A stretch of DNA of 64,000 nt from positions 62,001 through 126,000 of the forward strand of contig QHTE01000061.1 of NCBI GenBank assembly GCA_003220685.1, read 5' to 3'. Of the stretch, positions 18,483 through 26,824 are shown one piece after another (position 1 is the stretch's first letter; the number at the start of each line of letters is the position of its first letter). The notes under the pieces are model-generated. The model was not told where the DNA came from and ran no database searches. It worked only from the letters and a program-made list of their open reading frames with translations. A program made the translations under genes and the position numbers. The stretch comes from Candidatus Rokuibacteriota bacterium. GTDB lineage: Bacteria; Methylomirabilota; Methylomirabilia; Rokubacteriales; CSP1-6.

Positions 18483-19660
18483 CGGCGAGCTCGGTTTGAC
18501 GGCTCGACGGTCCTGACCGCGAACGCTCGATCGCCGAGGCGCCAGCGTTTCACGATCTCCTCGTACAGGCGTCGAACCGCACTGACCGCCCGGTCCCAGC
18601 GAAATGCCGCGTCGACCCGGAGCCTATTCGCGCCGCCGCCGGCGGCGCGATGTTCCGGCGACGCGAGATAGACGCTCAAAGCCTCTACGAACTCCCTGAC
18701 GGAGCCGGGCGCGCAGACGATGCTACCGGGACCGTCGCCGACCAGCTCTGGCAAGGCTCCCAGACGAGGCACGACCACGGGCAGCCCCGAGGACATCGCC
18801 TCGGCCACCGAGAACCCGAAGCCTTCAAGTGACGACGGGGATACGAACACGTCGGCTAGGTTGTAGACGCCCGGCTTCTCCTCTTCGGTAACGCGGCCCG
18901 CAAAGAGGACATGGGCGTCGATTCCCAGCGTGCGTGCCCGCCGGCGCAGGCTCGACTCCAGTGGTCCCGCGCCGGCCACGAGCAGCGTCGCCGCCGGGAC
19001 CTCGCCCAGTACCTCCCTCCACACGTCGAGGAGGAACGGTAGATTCTTCCGGACTTTGAGGCCCCCAAGAAAGAGTGCGACAGGGCCATCGCCGAGGCCC
19101 AGACGCCTCGCGAGCGCCGGATCGCGAGGCGCCGGCCTGAACCGCTCGTCGACCCCATTGTGGATCACCGAGACGTGGTCGACACGTACGCCCAACTCGC
19201 TTGCCAGCTGTCGGCGTGAGAACTCGCTCACCGTGATTACGTGATCGCACGCGTCGATGACACGCTTCTCGATCACTGCGTTGAGCGGTCCCGGATCCAG
19301 ATGGTGATGATGGGCCACGATCGGGACCGCAAGCCGGTACCGGGCGCGCGCCCAGAGCGCAGCCGGGCCGATGTATCGGAGCGAGTGGACGCGGAGCAGA
19401 TCGAACCCAACGGTCGCGGCGACTCGCCGGATCGCAGGCGGTACGACGAACGGCGCGACGTACCAACGCAATCCGCGGCCGATGGCGAAGCGGTGCACAG
19501 TCCAGTTCGCGGCCGCCGATGGGTGCGGCTTGCCCCGCGCGAGGATCAGCTCGATCTGGACCCCAGCTTGTCCCAGTCTGGTCAGCAGTTCGCGCTCGTA
19601 GGTTTCTCCACCCGACATCGTCTCGGGCGCCACGCCGCAGTGAGGTGTGCAGATGCGCAT
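18479..19660 (-). CDS. glycosyltransferase family 4
   Basis: A 393-residue GT-B transferase. The N-terminal domain has the SGGETYERELLTRL segment typical of GT4 donors/acceptors, and HSLRYIGPAALWA. The C-terminal domain has LGGLKVRKNLPFLLD, VAGAGPLE, and SSLEGFGFSVAEAMSSGLP (E-x7-E). The ATG start at 19660 is 6 bases after the methyltransferase stop. The sugar is unknown. Confidence 0.88.
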   Translation of the reverse strand: MRICTPHCGVAPETMSGGETYERELLTRLGQAGVQIELILARGKPHPSAAANWTVHRFAIGRGLRWYVAPFVVPPAIRRVAATVGFDLLRVHSLRYIGPAALWARARYRLAVPIVAHHHHLDPGPLNAVIEKRVIDACDHVITVSEFSRRQLASELGVRVDHVSVIHNGVDERFRPAPRDPALARRLGLGDGPVALFLGGLKVRKNLPFLLDVWREVLGEVPAATLLVAGAGPLESSLRRRARTLGIDAHVLFAGRVTEEEKPGVYNLADVFVSPSSLEGFGFSVAEAMSSGLPVVVPRLGALPELVGDGPGSIVCAPGSVREFVEALSVYLASPEHRAAGGGANRLRVDAAFRWDRAVSAVRRLYEEIVKRWRLGDRAFAVRTVEPSNRARR

Positions 19661-19666
19661 CGGCCG

Positions 19667-20320
19667 TTAGCGGCTGGCGACGATGAAGTAGCCGCCAACG
19701 TACGAAGCGAACTCTGGCCGCCGCGCGTACGGGGTCCGGTCGAGACACACGAGCAAGTCGAGCAGCGGAAAGAATAGATAACCGGCGTGGCGCAGGCCAG
19801 CCGGGGCGCGTTGGACGAGGAGCCTGAGCATACCGGCCAAGTGCGTGAAGTATCCTCCCTGAGGCGTCACAGTGTTGGCGGTGAGACCGCTTTCGGCGAT
19901 CAGGCGGCGCCACATGAGGTCGGTGTAGCGCACGTAGTCATTGGGATCGCCATGCAAATGCTCGAGGAATGGCGCGGTCGCCACGAGGCGGCCGCCCGGT
20001 CGCAGTACACGATGGCACTCACGCAACGCCGAGGCGGTGTCGGGCACGTGCTCGAGCACCTCGGTGATCTTGATGGCATCGAACGTCGCGTCCTTGAACG
20101 GGAGCGCCTGGACATCCGCGCGCACGTGCGGCCTCCCTGCCGCCGATGTATCCGCAACGACCCAGCGCGCATTCGGCGGTGCTCGAAAACTGCCACGCCG
20201 GCGCCCGCCACCGACGTCGAGCACCCGGCCGGTGAAGAGCGCCTTCGCCGTCTCGAGGTCCGCATCGATCAGTCGGCGACGGTACGAGGTCCCAAGGTAG
20301 AGTGCGAGTCGCGGCATCAC
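19667..20320 (-). CDS. class I SAM-dependent methyltransferase
   Basis: A 217-residue methyltransferase with motif I LDVGGGRRRG near residue 34, DVQALPFKDATFD, and TEVLEHVPD followed by VLRPGGRLVATAPF. GTG 20320 (GTGA overlap with the glycosyltransferase stop) and ATG 20317 are both possible starts. It is probably a glycan or polyprenyl-intermediate methyltransferase of the EPS pathway. The C-terminus has a hydrophobic patch (AGYLFFPLLDLLV). Confidence 0.83.
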   Translation of the reverse strand: MMPRLALYLGTSYRRRLIDADLETAKALFTGRVLDVGGGRRRGSFRAPPNARWVVADTSAAGRPHVRADVQALPFKDATFDAIKITEVLEHVPDTASALRECHRVLRPGGRLVATAPFLEHLHGDPNDYVRYTDLMWRRLIAESGLTANTVTPQGGYFTHLAGMLRLLVQRAPAGLRHAGYLFFPLLDLLVCLDRTPYARRPEFASYVGGYFIVASR

Positions 20321-21624
20321 ACCGGTCTCGGATTCACCGCCGCATATGCATCGAGCAGCCAGGTGATGATTTTGTCTTCGCTGAAGACCGATGCCAGGCG
20401 AACTCTGGCCGCGGCGCCCATCCGCTCACGGCGCGCCGGATCACGGAGGAGCGTAATGATGGCCGCCGCAAGTGCCTCCGGATCCCTTTTGGGCACGAGA
20501 AGCCCGGTAACACGGTCCTCGACCGCTTCGGGGGAGCCGCCGACAGCTGTGGCCACGACTGGACGACCGAAATGCATGGCCTCGATTAGAACCCTACTCA
20601 ACGGCTCGGGCCACACCGACGGCGATACGACGATGTCGGCAGCACCGTACAACGGAAAGAGCTGCTGATGTGGGAGAACACCCACTGCGTGTATATCGTC
20701 ACGCGACGGCAGCTCGAGGTCCCCCTTACCCGCGAATGCGAAGCGCACGCCCGGCACCGCCGCCCGGATCGTGTCGAGCGCCGCCAAGAGCACGGCGGTG
20801 CCCTTGCCGAGCGAGCGCTTGCCCACATACAGGACAAGCGGCCCGTCGCCGATGCTGAGCTCGAGCCGAACGCGCCGCACGTCCTCGATGCTCGGCATTC
20901 CCGCCGTCGGCGGCAGCGTGTAGACCACGCTGCGCCGCACCGGGACTCTGCGCGACGGATAGACTTCGAGGATTCCTCGGCTCACGGCGACGACGCCGTC
21001 GAGACGGCCCAGAGCTCCGCGACGACCAACGTGGCCGAGCCAGGCGATCAGCGACGAGACCCAGAGCCGGGCGCGCCGCGCGCGTCCGGCGCGACGATGG
21101 TAGTGGTCGAGCTGGAAGGGAATGCACTTTCTCACGTATTGGGCGGTCGAGCAATCGAAGGTCGTCCACGGCTCGATGAGCGCACACGAGCCGAGTGGGC
21201 ACGCGAGCCCCAGGTCGCGGATTGTCGCGAGAACGGGCCGTCTCAGGACGCGCGCCGCGAGCCAGGCAGCGACGAGCGAGCGCTTCGTCTGGGCATGGAT
21301 CACACGCGCGTCTTTGCTGTAGGCGACTCGCGCGATCCAGATAGCGAAGTAGAGCGTCCACATCGGGTGCCGGTGAGCGCGCCAGCCAGCTTCGTCTCGC
21401 GCGCCCGCGAGCTTGAACCAGAACGGCACGCGGACGACATCGACGCCCGCCTCCGAACTCTGGCGAGGCGCCGAGCCGTAGTTGGGGGTCACGACCACGA
21501 CGCGGTGGCCTCGACGCACGAGCGCGGCCGCCCACGCAGCGTTGGTCCATTCGGCGCCGCCGGGCGCAAACGGTGGATAGTATTCGCTAACGAACAAGAT
21601 GGGCCGGTCATCTACACTCGTCAT
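20317..21624 (-). CDS. glycosyltransferase family 4
   Basis: A 435-residue GT-B transferase. It has SEYYPPFAPGGAEW in the first strand-helix turn, YVGKRSLGKGTAVLLAAL in the donor domain, and SVWPEPLSRVLIEAMHFGRP (E-x7-E). ATG 21624 overlaps the stop of a truncated upstream frame (ATGA at 21621-21624), the same junction used elsewhere in this operon, and avoids a frame running a further 97 codons through low-complexity sequence. The central region has four cysteines (CPLGSC, DCSTAQYVRKC) of the kind seen in GT4 proteins with a small metal-binding loop. Confidence 0.87.
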   Translation of the reverse strand: MTSVDDRPILFVSEYYPPFAPGGAEWTNAAWAAALVRRGHRVVVVTPNYGSAPRQSSEAGVDVVRVPFWFKLAGARDEAGWRAHRHPMWTLYFAIWIARVAYSKDARVIHAQTKRSLVAAWLAARVLRRPVLATIRDLGLACPLGSCALIEPWTTFDCSTAQYVRKCIPFQLDHYHRRAGRARRARLWVSSLIAWLGHVGRRGALGRLDGVVAVSRGILEVYPSRRVPVRRSVVYTLPPTAGMPSIEDVRRVRLELSIGDGPLVLYVGKRSLGKGTAVLLAALDTIRAAVPGVRFAFAGKGDLELPSRDDIHAVGVLPHQQLFPLYGAADIVVSPSVWPEPLSRVLIEAMHFGRPVVATAVGGSPEAVEDRVTGLLVPKRDPEALAAAIITLLRDPARRERMGAAARVRLASVFSEDKIITWLLDAYAAVNPRPV

Positions 21625-21905
21625 GGCTTGCGAGCGAGGAGCTCGATATATGGCGCGACCCGGGAGAATCGATAATAGGCGCCGGTCAGGAGGCGGAGGC
21701 GGCCCAGCGTCTCGCGCGGCCGCGCATCGTGGAAAAAGGTCAGTGTGGTCACGCAGGCAGCCGCGAACGCACGAACGATCGTACCGCGGGTCAGCCGCCG
21801 GAGCGTGGAGAGATACGCGACCGGGCGCCCGCGGAGCCGCAGGTACAGAGCCGCGTGAGCCGCATTCGCTCCTGACGCTCTTGACACCTTCTCGACTGGC
21901 CGATA
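21621..21905 (-). pseudogene. C-terminal remnant of a family 2 glycosyltransferase
   Basis: On the minus strand, about 90 codons ending at 21621 read like the C-terminus of a GT2 transferase: VSRASGANAAH, then a basic, amphipathic and hydrophobic tail (YLSTLRRLTRG, ACVTTLTFFHD, YYRFSRVAPY). Its stop overlaps the ATG of the downstream GT4 gene in the ATGA junction typical of this operon, which argues it is descended from a genuine first gene. The catalytic N-terminal two thirds, including any DXD motif, is absent. The frame runs into the start of the oppositely oriented gene at 21918. A short functional peptide is possible but unlikely. Confidence 0.55.
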
Positions 21906-21909
21906 GGCT
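21881..21909 (+). promoter_or_regulatory. sigma70-like promoter for the 21918 gene
   Basis: TTGACA at 21881-21886, a 17-base spacer and TAGGCT at 21904-21909 lie just before ATG 21918. Transcription would start within about two bases of the ATG, and no Shine-Dalgarno sequence is present, so the mRNA may be leaderless. The -35 box matches consensus fully; the -10 box is 3 of 6. Confidence 0.5.
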
Positions 21910-21917
21910 CGACACGA

Positions 21918-22685
21918 ATGACGCGCCTCCTTCGCCGTGTCGCGCGAGGCCTTCTCGGTGTCGAACGGCCGTTGGTGTACTACCTCCCCTGGCTGGAGCG
22001 CCCCGGGCTCGAGTGCGTGCTCATCCTCAGCAATGTCGAGGCGCGCTTCAAACCCGAGTACAAGTACGGGCCGTTCAAGCTCCGGGTGACCCAGTACGAC
22101 GCCACTGGGCTCAAACGGGCCGAGCACCGCGTAGAACTTTCGGACAGCACGGACGTTGTCGAGTTGCCGCTCTCGTCTACCGGCGCAATATGCGGTTATG
22201 TGACCGTGGCCGGCGACTGCACCCACTCCGACCTCTATGTGACGCTCTCCGATGGCGTCACATACGCCGCCACCCACGGTAGGCAGGAGTTCGTCGAGCA
22301 CTATCCCTTTTGGAGTCGCGCTGTGCTGGCGGTAGCTGGACGCGTTCTGAGCGGCCTCGCGCGCACTGTACCCGCATTCGTGCGATACCAGTACGCGTAC
22401 GTCGGAGCCGGGAGCCGGTCCGATCTCCTGCTGCTGAACCTGTCCAATGTCACCAACCGTGTCCGCGTCATCGCGCTGCCGGCCGGGGCCGGCTCCAACG
22501 TGATGATCCGCATTCCTCCGATGGGGTCGCACTTGCTCAACGTGGCGAATATGGTGCCATCGCCCGCGCAGGGCACGCGCGTCGTGCCGTTGCGCCTCGA
22601 AGGTAACGCCTGGTTCAATCTCTACGTGGTCGGCGCCGTACATAGCGAACGCTCCGCGCAGCTGTCGCTCATGCATGTCAAGTAG
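21918..22685 (+). CDS. unrecognised beta-rich protein, first gene of a two-gene insertion
   Basis: A 255-residue protein of no family I recognise. After a basic N-terminus (MTRLLRRVARGLLG) it is dominated by alternating hydrophobic residues expected of beta strands, in two blocks (about residues 35-125 and 160-255) joined by a hydrophobic helix near 130-155. No signal peptide, transmembrane helix or catalytic signature is clear. The end (YVVGAVHSE, then LSLMHVK) resembles the end of the next protein (YVVGRRAST, then FDHLFTYFK), suggesting the two are distant paralogues. It is one of only two plus-strand genes within about 32 kb of minus-strand glycan genes. Its start lies where the upstream glycosyltransferase remnant ends. 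A role in binding or presenting a carbohydrate is only inferred from location. Confidence 0.72.
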   Translation: MTRLLRRVARGLLGVERPLVYYLPWLERPGLECVLILSNVEARFKPEYKYGPFKLRVTQYDATGLKRAEHRVELSDSTDVVELPLSSTGAICGYVTVAGDCTHSDLYVTLSDGVTYAATHGRQEFVEHYPFWSRAVLAVAGRVLSGLARTVPAFVRYQYAYVGAGSRSDLLLLNLSNVTNRVRVIALPAGAGSNVMIRIPPMGSHLLNVANMVPSPAQGTRVVPLRLEGNAWFNLYVVGAVHSERSAQLSLMHVK

Positions 22686-23385
22686 GCTATCGGCGCTCCT
22701 CTCCGCGACGTTCGCCGAGCCCGGTTACGAGCACCTCGTTGAGCTCATCCATCAACGCGACGCCGCCGGGCGACGCCGCCTCGAGACCCTCGACGTTGAA
22801 TTCTATGACGCAGGCGGCCACCTGCTCGCGGCCCAATCGGCGGATCCTGGCCTGGAGATTCTGGATCTTGGTGAGATGATCGAGAAGGTTGCCCAGTCTC
22901 GCGACCGGGTCCTCGTCCTCTTCGACGCTCGCTATAGCGAGCGCGTGTTCCCCTATCGACCTCACCACTACGCATATCTGTATCGGCCAACGTTCGATGA
23001 CCCCCCTTTGTACTACGCGATCAACGCGACGCTCGGCGGTGTGCCGGATCGAATCGGTGCCTCGCGCCTCAACAATTTCGAGACCTACCTCTTCCGGACA
23101 CGCGGCTTCGCCGAGCGATACTCCCTGTTGCTCGGCAGCGCGGCGCGCTTCACCGACGTCGAGGCGCGCGTCACGTGCTACTACGCGAGTGCCACGACCA
23201 CTACCACGGTGACGCTCGCGCCCAGGCACCACGCCGAGATCGTGCTGCCGCTCGAGCACGACGGCGAGCCGCTCGCGCGCGTCGACCTGAAGTCGATGTT
23301 CCGCCTGGCGTCCTACGTCGTCGGACGTCGCGCGAGCACGGGCAGTCTCGTGCTGTTCGATCACCTCTTCACCTACTTCAAGTGA
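22675..23385 (+). CDS. unrecognised beta-rich protein, second gene of a two-gene insertion
   Basis: A 236-residue protein with no family I recognise. It overlaps the preceding gene by 11 bases, so the two are likely translated together. Residues 15-120 hold strand-like segments and the motif DARYSERVFPYRPHHYAYLY. The last 90 residues have a Thr-rich strand run and end in YVVGRRAST, then FDHLFTYFK, echoing the preceding protein. The His/Tyr/Arg-rich middle could form a binding surface. The last 13 bases overlap the end of the aminotransferase gene on the other strand. No signal peptide or membrane helix is seen. Confidence 0.72.
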   Translation: MSSRLSALLSATFAEPGYEHLVELIHQRDAAGRRRLETLDVEFYDAGGHLLAAQSADPGLEILDLGEMIEKVAQSRDRVLVLFDARYSERVFPYRPHHYAYLYRPTFDDPPLYYAINATLGGVPDRIGASRLNNFETYLFRTRGFAERYSLLLGSAARFTDVEARVTCYYASATTTTTVTLAPRHHAEIVLPLEHDGEPLARVDLKSMFRLASYVVGRRASTGSLVLFDHLFTYFK

Positions 23386-24533
23386 GTCAGGAATCGGACG
23401 ACGCGGGCGCGCTGGGCTTGGGTGATGCCGACGGAGCAGGGTAACGACAGTCCGCGCGCGTGCAGCCGGTCGGCGACCTCGACGCGATAGGCCTGACAGT
23501 CCCGGTACGGGGGCTGACGGTGGACCGGATAGAACAAGGGGCGACACTGGATGCCCGCCGCCGCCGCGGCGTCGATGACCCGGCGCGCGCTTCCCCAGAC
23601 CGCCGGGTCGAGCTGGATCGAGTACATCCAGAAGTTCGAGTGCGCCCACGGCTGCTCGCCGCAGGGCTCGGCGCCGGTGAGACCGGCGAGCGCCTCGGTG
23701 TAGGCGCGGGCGGTCGCGCGCTTGGACTCGACGAAGTGGTCGAGCTGCTCGAGCTGGGCGACCCCGAGTGCCGCCTGGATGTTCGTCATGCGGTAGTTGA
23801 ATCCGACCGCGTCGTGAATCCACTCCTTGGCGTCGCCCCGCGCCTGTGTCGTGATCGAGCGCAGCCGGCGCGCCGTCCGCTCGTCGTTGGTCACCACCAT
23901 GCCGCCGCCGCCCGTGGTGATGATCTTGTTGCCATTGAACGACAGACAGCCCGTCTGGCCGGCGACACCGACGCGCCGGCCTTTGTAGCGAGCCCCCAGC
24001 GATTCGGTGGCGTCCTCGACCAGCGCGAGCGCATGACGCGAGGCCAGGTCGAGCAGCGGATCGAGATCCGCCGGGTGGCCGTAGAGATGCACGGGAAGGA
24101 TCGCCTTGACCCGTCGGCCACTCGCGCGATTCACCAGCGAGCCCGACCGTCGCTCGCACTCGCGCGCGAGGAACTCGGCGGTCTTCGCCGGATCGATGTT
24201 CCAGGTCTTGGGGTCGGAATCCATGAACACGGGCCACGCCCCGCAGTAGCGGATCGCGTTCGCGGTGGCCACGAAGGTCAAGCTCGGGACGAGCACCTCG
24301 TCGTCCGGGCCGACGTCGGCGGCCACCAGCGCTGCGTGGAGCGCGGCCGTGCCGGTCACGACCGCGATCCCGTGCCGCGCGTCCACGTAGGCCGCCATCT
24401 CGCGCTCGAACCGGTCCACGAAGGGGCCGATCGACGACACCCAGTTGGTGTCGAGGCACTCCTTCACGTACTGCCATTCCTTGCCCGCCAGGTGCGGGAC
24501 GGCGTTGGGAACGGGATCGTCCGAATCGATCAT
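23373..24533 (-). CDS. legC: PLP-dependent sugar aminotransferase (DegT/LegC-like)
   Basis: A 386-residue DegT/DnrJ/EryC1/StrS aminotransferase. The PLP lysine is Lys203 in NGNKIITTGGGG; the Asn-Gly-Asn-Lys-Ile-Ile form is typical of LegC-type enzymes, which put an amino group on C4 of a 4-keto-6-deoxy HexNAc nucleotide. VTGTAALHAALV (phosphate loop) and VEDATESLGA (the Asp stacking on PLP) are present. It sits at the end of a complete nonulosonate operon, which fixes its probable role. The start overlaps the upstream gene by four bases. The gene name is by analogy. Confidence 0.82.
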   Translation of the reverse strand: MIDSDDPVPNAVPHLAGKEWQYVKECLDTNWVSSIGPFVDRFEREMAAYVDARHGIAVVTGTAALHAALVAADVGPDDEVLVPSLTFVATANAIRYCGAWPVFMDSDPKTWNIDPAKTAEFLARECERRSGSLVNRASGRRVKAILPVHLYGHPADLDPLLDLASRHALALVEDATESLGARYKGRRVGVAGQTGCLSFNGNKIITTGGGGMVVTNDERTARRLRSITTQARGDAKEWIHDAVGFNYRMTNIQAALGVAQLEQLDHFVESKRATARAYTEALAGLTGAEPCGEQPWAHSNFWMYSIQLDPAVWGSARRVIDAAAAAGIQCRPLFYPVHRQPPYRDCQAYRVEVADRLHARGLSLPCSVGITQAQRARVVRFLTHLK

Positions 24534-25525
24534 CGCGCGGACCTGCCCGCGGCGGAGTGGTCGCGGTACCAGGCGAAGGTCTGGCGTACGCCGCTGGCGA
24601 GATCGATCTTGGGCGCGAACCCGGTGAGCGCCCGGAGCCGGCCGATGTCCGGACAGCGCCTCGACGGGGATCCCGCCGGAGCCGGCCGGCGCTCGATTGC
24701 GGGCGCGAACTCGGCGAGGCGCAGCACGATGTCGACCAGGCGGTCGATCGAGACTTCCTCCGCGTCGTTGCCGATGTTCACGATCTGGCCGGCGGCTTTC
24801 GGGGTCGCCATGAGTCGCGTCATCGCCTCGACGGCATCGGTGACATAGCAGAACGCGCGGCGTTGCTCGAGGCCGTAGACCTTGAAGGGATCCTCCCGGG
24901 CCAGGGCGCGTACGCTGAGCTCGGGAACGACGTGATCGAAGCCCATCCGGGGCCCGTAGACGTTGTGGAATCGTCCGACGATGTAGGGCACGCGGCGGGC
25001 TCGGGCCCCGTGAATCACCGCGGCCTCGCCGAGGATCTTGCTAGCGGCGTAAGCGAATCGCGGATTCTCGATGGCGCCGATCGACAGCGGCACATCCTCG
25101 GGCGTCGGGACCGGAAGGGTGCCGTTCACCGCGCCGGCGTACGCCTCGCTCGTGGAGGCGAAGAAGACGGTGCCGGCCTGCGGCGTCAGCCAGTCGACCA
25201 GATTCAGCACGGCGCGCGTGTTCACGTCGATGACGCGACTCGGATCGGTCACCACGTTGCGGACGCCGACGACGGCCGCCAGCATGTAGACCTGGTCCCA
25301 GGCGGCCGCGAGGTCCGTCCACGCCGTCGGGTCGGTGAGATCCGCGCGCCGGAGCTCGAGGCCCGGGCGTTCGAGCAGGGCGGACAGATCGTCGTCGATC
25401 CGGCCGCGCGACAGGTTGTCGACGAGCGTGATCGCCCGTGCGCCCTCGTCGGCGAGGCGACACGCGAGGTGATAGCCGATGAATCCGGCTCCGCCGAGGA
25501 TGAGCACCCGGCCGGCGGCCGTCAC
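24530..25525 (-). CDS. NAD-dependent sugar-nucleotide epimerase/dehydratase (possible LegB role)
   Basis: A 331-residue extended SDR with LILGGAGFIGYHLA at the N-terminus, active-site SSxEAY form (ASTSEAYAG) and YAASK with catalytic Tyr and Lys. In the legionaminic pathway the equivalent step is a 4,6-dehydratase (LegB); TSEAYA differs from the TDE triad of dTDP-glucose 4,6-dehydratases but resembles LegB and UDP-glucuronate decarboxylase types, so epimerase or decarboxylase activity is also possible. GTG 25525 starts three bases after the dehydrogenase stop. Placement directly before LegC favours the dehydratase role. Confidence 0.72.
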   Translation of the reverse strand: MTAAGRVLILGGAGFIGYHLACRLADEGARAITLVDNLSRGRIDDDLSALLERPGLELRRADLTDPTAWTDLAAAWDQVYMLAAVVGVRNVVTDPSRVIDVNTRAVLNLVDWLTPQAGTVFFASTSEAYAGAVNGTLPVPTPEDVPLSIGAIENPRFAYAASKILGEAAVIHGARARRVPYIVGRFHNVYGPRMGFDHVVPELSVRALAREDPFKVYGLEQRRAFCYVTDAVEAMTRLMATPKAAGQIVNIGNDAEEVSIDRLVDIVLRLAEFAPAIERRPAPAGSPSRRCPDIGRLRALTGFAPKIDLASGVRQTFAWYRDHSAAGRSAR

Positions 25526-25528
25526 GCC

Positions 25529-26824
25529 TCAGCCCAGTCCGATCGAGGCATAGCGGATCCCCTCGACGCGGCGGACCGCGGCGATCGGGAGCACACGCCA
25601 GCAGTCGTAGACGAGCGCCGGGCGCCGCATGCGCGGCAGCACCGACGCGACGTCGAGTCGCGCATAGTCCGGATGGTCGGTGACGACGAGCGCCCCGTCG
25701 CTGCCCTCGAAGGCCTCTTCGAGCGAGCAGGGCCGCACCCCGAGCCGGCTGACGACGTCGGGAGCCACCAGGAAGTCATGACCGATCAGTGTCAGCTTCG
25801 CCTGCCGCAGGACGTCGAGCATCGACACGACTGCCGAGCCTCGCATGTCGTCGGTCGGCGGCCAGCCCTTGTAGGCAAACCCCAGCAGCGCCACGCGGGC
25901 GCCGTCGACCCGGCCACGCGTCTGGCCCAGCAGCTCGACGAATCGCCGAGCGACGTGACCGGGCAGGTGCTCGTTGAGCCGGCGGGCGTTGCCGATCAGC
26001 CACGGCTCGTGGCCGACGGTCTCGGCGCTCGCCAGCAGGATATACGGATCTTTCGACAGGCAGCCGCCCCCGACGAAGCCCGGGCGCGCGAGATCGGGTC
26101 GCGGATAGTCGAGATTCGCGGCGCGGATCAGCTCCATCGGATCGAGCGAGAGCCGCTCCGCCAGCAGCGCGACCTCGTTGCCGAACGAATAAATGAGGTC
26201 GGTGTGACAGTTGTTGATGAGCTTGACGGCCTCGGCCGCCTCGAGCGACGAGACGCGTACGAGTCGCGGCGCCAGCTGCGAGAACAGCGCCTCGGCCATC
26301 TCGCCGCTCGCGTCGTCCAGCCCCCCGATCACCTGAGGCAGCTCCTCGAGCTCGCGCAGCGCCTGTCCCTGGATCGTCCGCTCGGGGCACATCGCGACCC
26401 GCGCGCGTCCCCACACCGCGAGAAGCTCGGGGAGGACCACCGTCCGGCTCGCGCCGATCGGGACAGTGCTGCGCACGACGACGAGCGTGTCCGGGCCGAC
26501 GGCGCGGGCGACCGCGTGCGCGGCGCTGCGCAGCCCCTCGAGATTCGGGCGCCGTGTCGCCGGGTCGACCGGTGTCGACACGCACAGCACGACGGCGTCG
26601 AGCGGCGTGTCGGGCAGAACGCCGCTCACATGGAGCCGCTCGTTCAGATGCTGGCGCAGCCCCTCGGCGATGCCCGGCTCGAAGAGGTGCGGCCGCCCCG
26701 CGGCGAGCGCCGCGATGACCTCCGGCGCCCGGTCGCAGCCGAACACCGTGCAGCCCTTCCGGGCCAGCGCGACCGCGAGCGTGATCCCGACGTAGCCGAG
26801 GCCGACGATGCCGACCCGCTTCAT
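25529..26824 (-). CDS. nucleotide sugar 6-dehydrogenase (UDP-ManNAc/UDP-Glc dehydrogenase family)
   Basis: A 431-residue enzyme with the three-domain UDP-sugar dehydrogenase organisation. NAD is bound by GIVGLGYVGITLA, the mid-region has the conserved KLINNCHTDLIYSFGNEVA, and the catalytic cysteine is Cys255 in GGGCLSKDP. The C-terminal domain has LGFAYKGWPPTDDMRGS, the usual LGLAFKPNTDDTRES-like block. WecC-type (UDP-N-acetylmannosamine) enzymes fit best. It makes a uronic acid not needed for legionaminic acid, so it probably serves another residue of the same glycan. Its ATG overlaps the upstream stop (ATGA). Confidence 0.86.
   Translation of the reverse strand: MKRVGIVGLGYVGITLAVALARKGCTVFGCDRAPEVIAALAAGRPHLFEPGIAEGLRQHLNERLHVSGVLPDTPLDAVVLCVSTPVDPATRRPNLEGLRSAAHAVARAVGPDTLVVVRSTVPIGASRTVVLPELLAVWGRARVAMCPERTIQGQALRELEELPQVIGGLDDASGEMAEALFSQLAPRLVRVSSLEAAEAVKLINNCHTDLIYSFGNEVALLAERLSLDPMELIRAANLDYPRPDLARPGFVGGGCLSKDPYILLASAETVGHEPWLIGNARRLNEHLPGHVARRFVELLGQTRGRVDGARVALLGFAYKGWPPTDDMRGSAVVSMLDVLRQAKLTLIGHDFLVAPDVVSRLGVRPCSLEEAFEGSDGALVVTDHPDYARLDVASVLPRMRRPALVYDCWRVLPIAAVRRVEGIRYASIGLG

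Noticed and set aside
22687-24477. A 596-codon minus-strand open frame across the inserted cassette
   Set aside because: It has no motifs and overlaps the well-supported aminotransferase and the two plus-strand genes in other frames.
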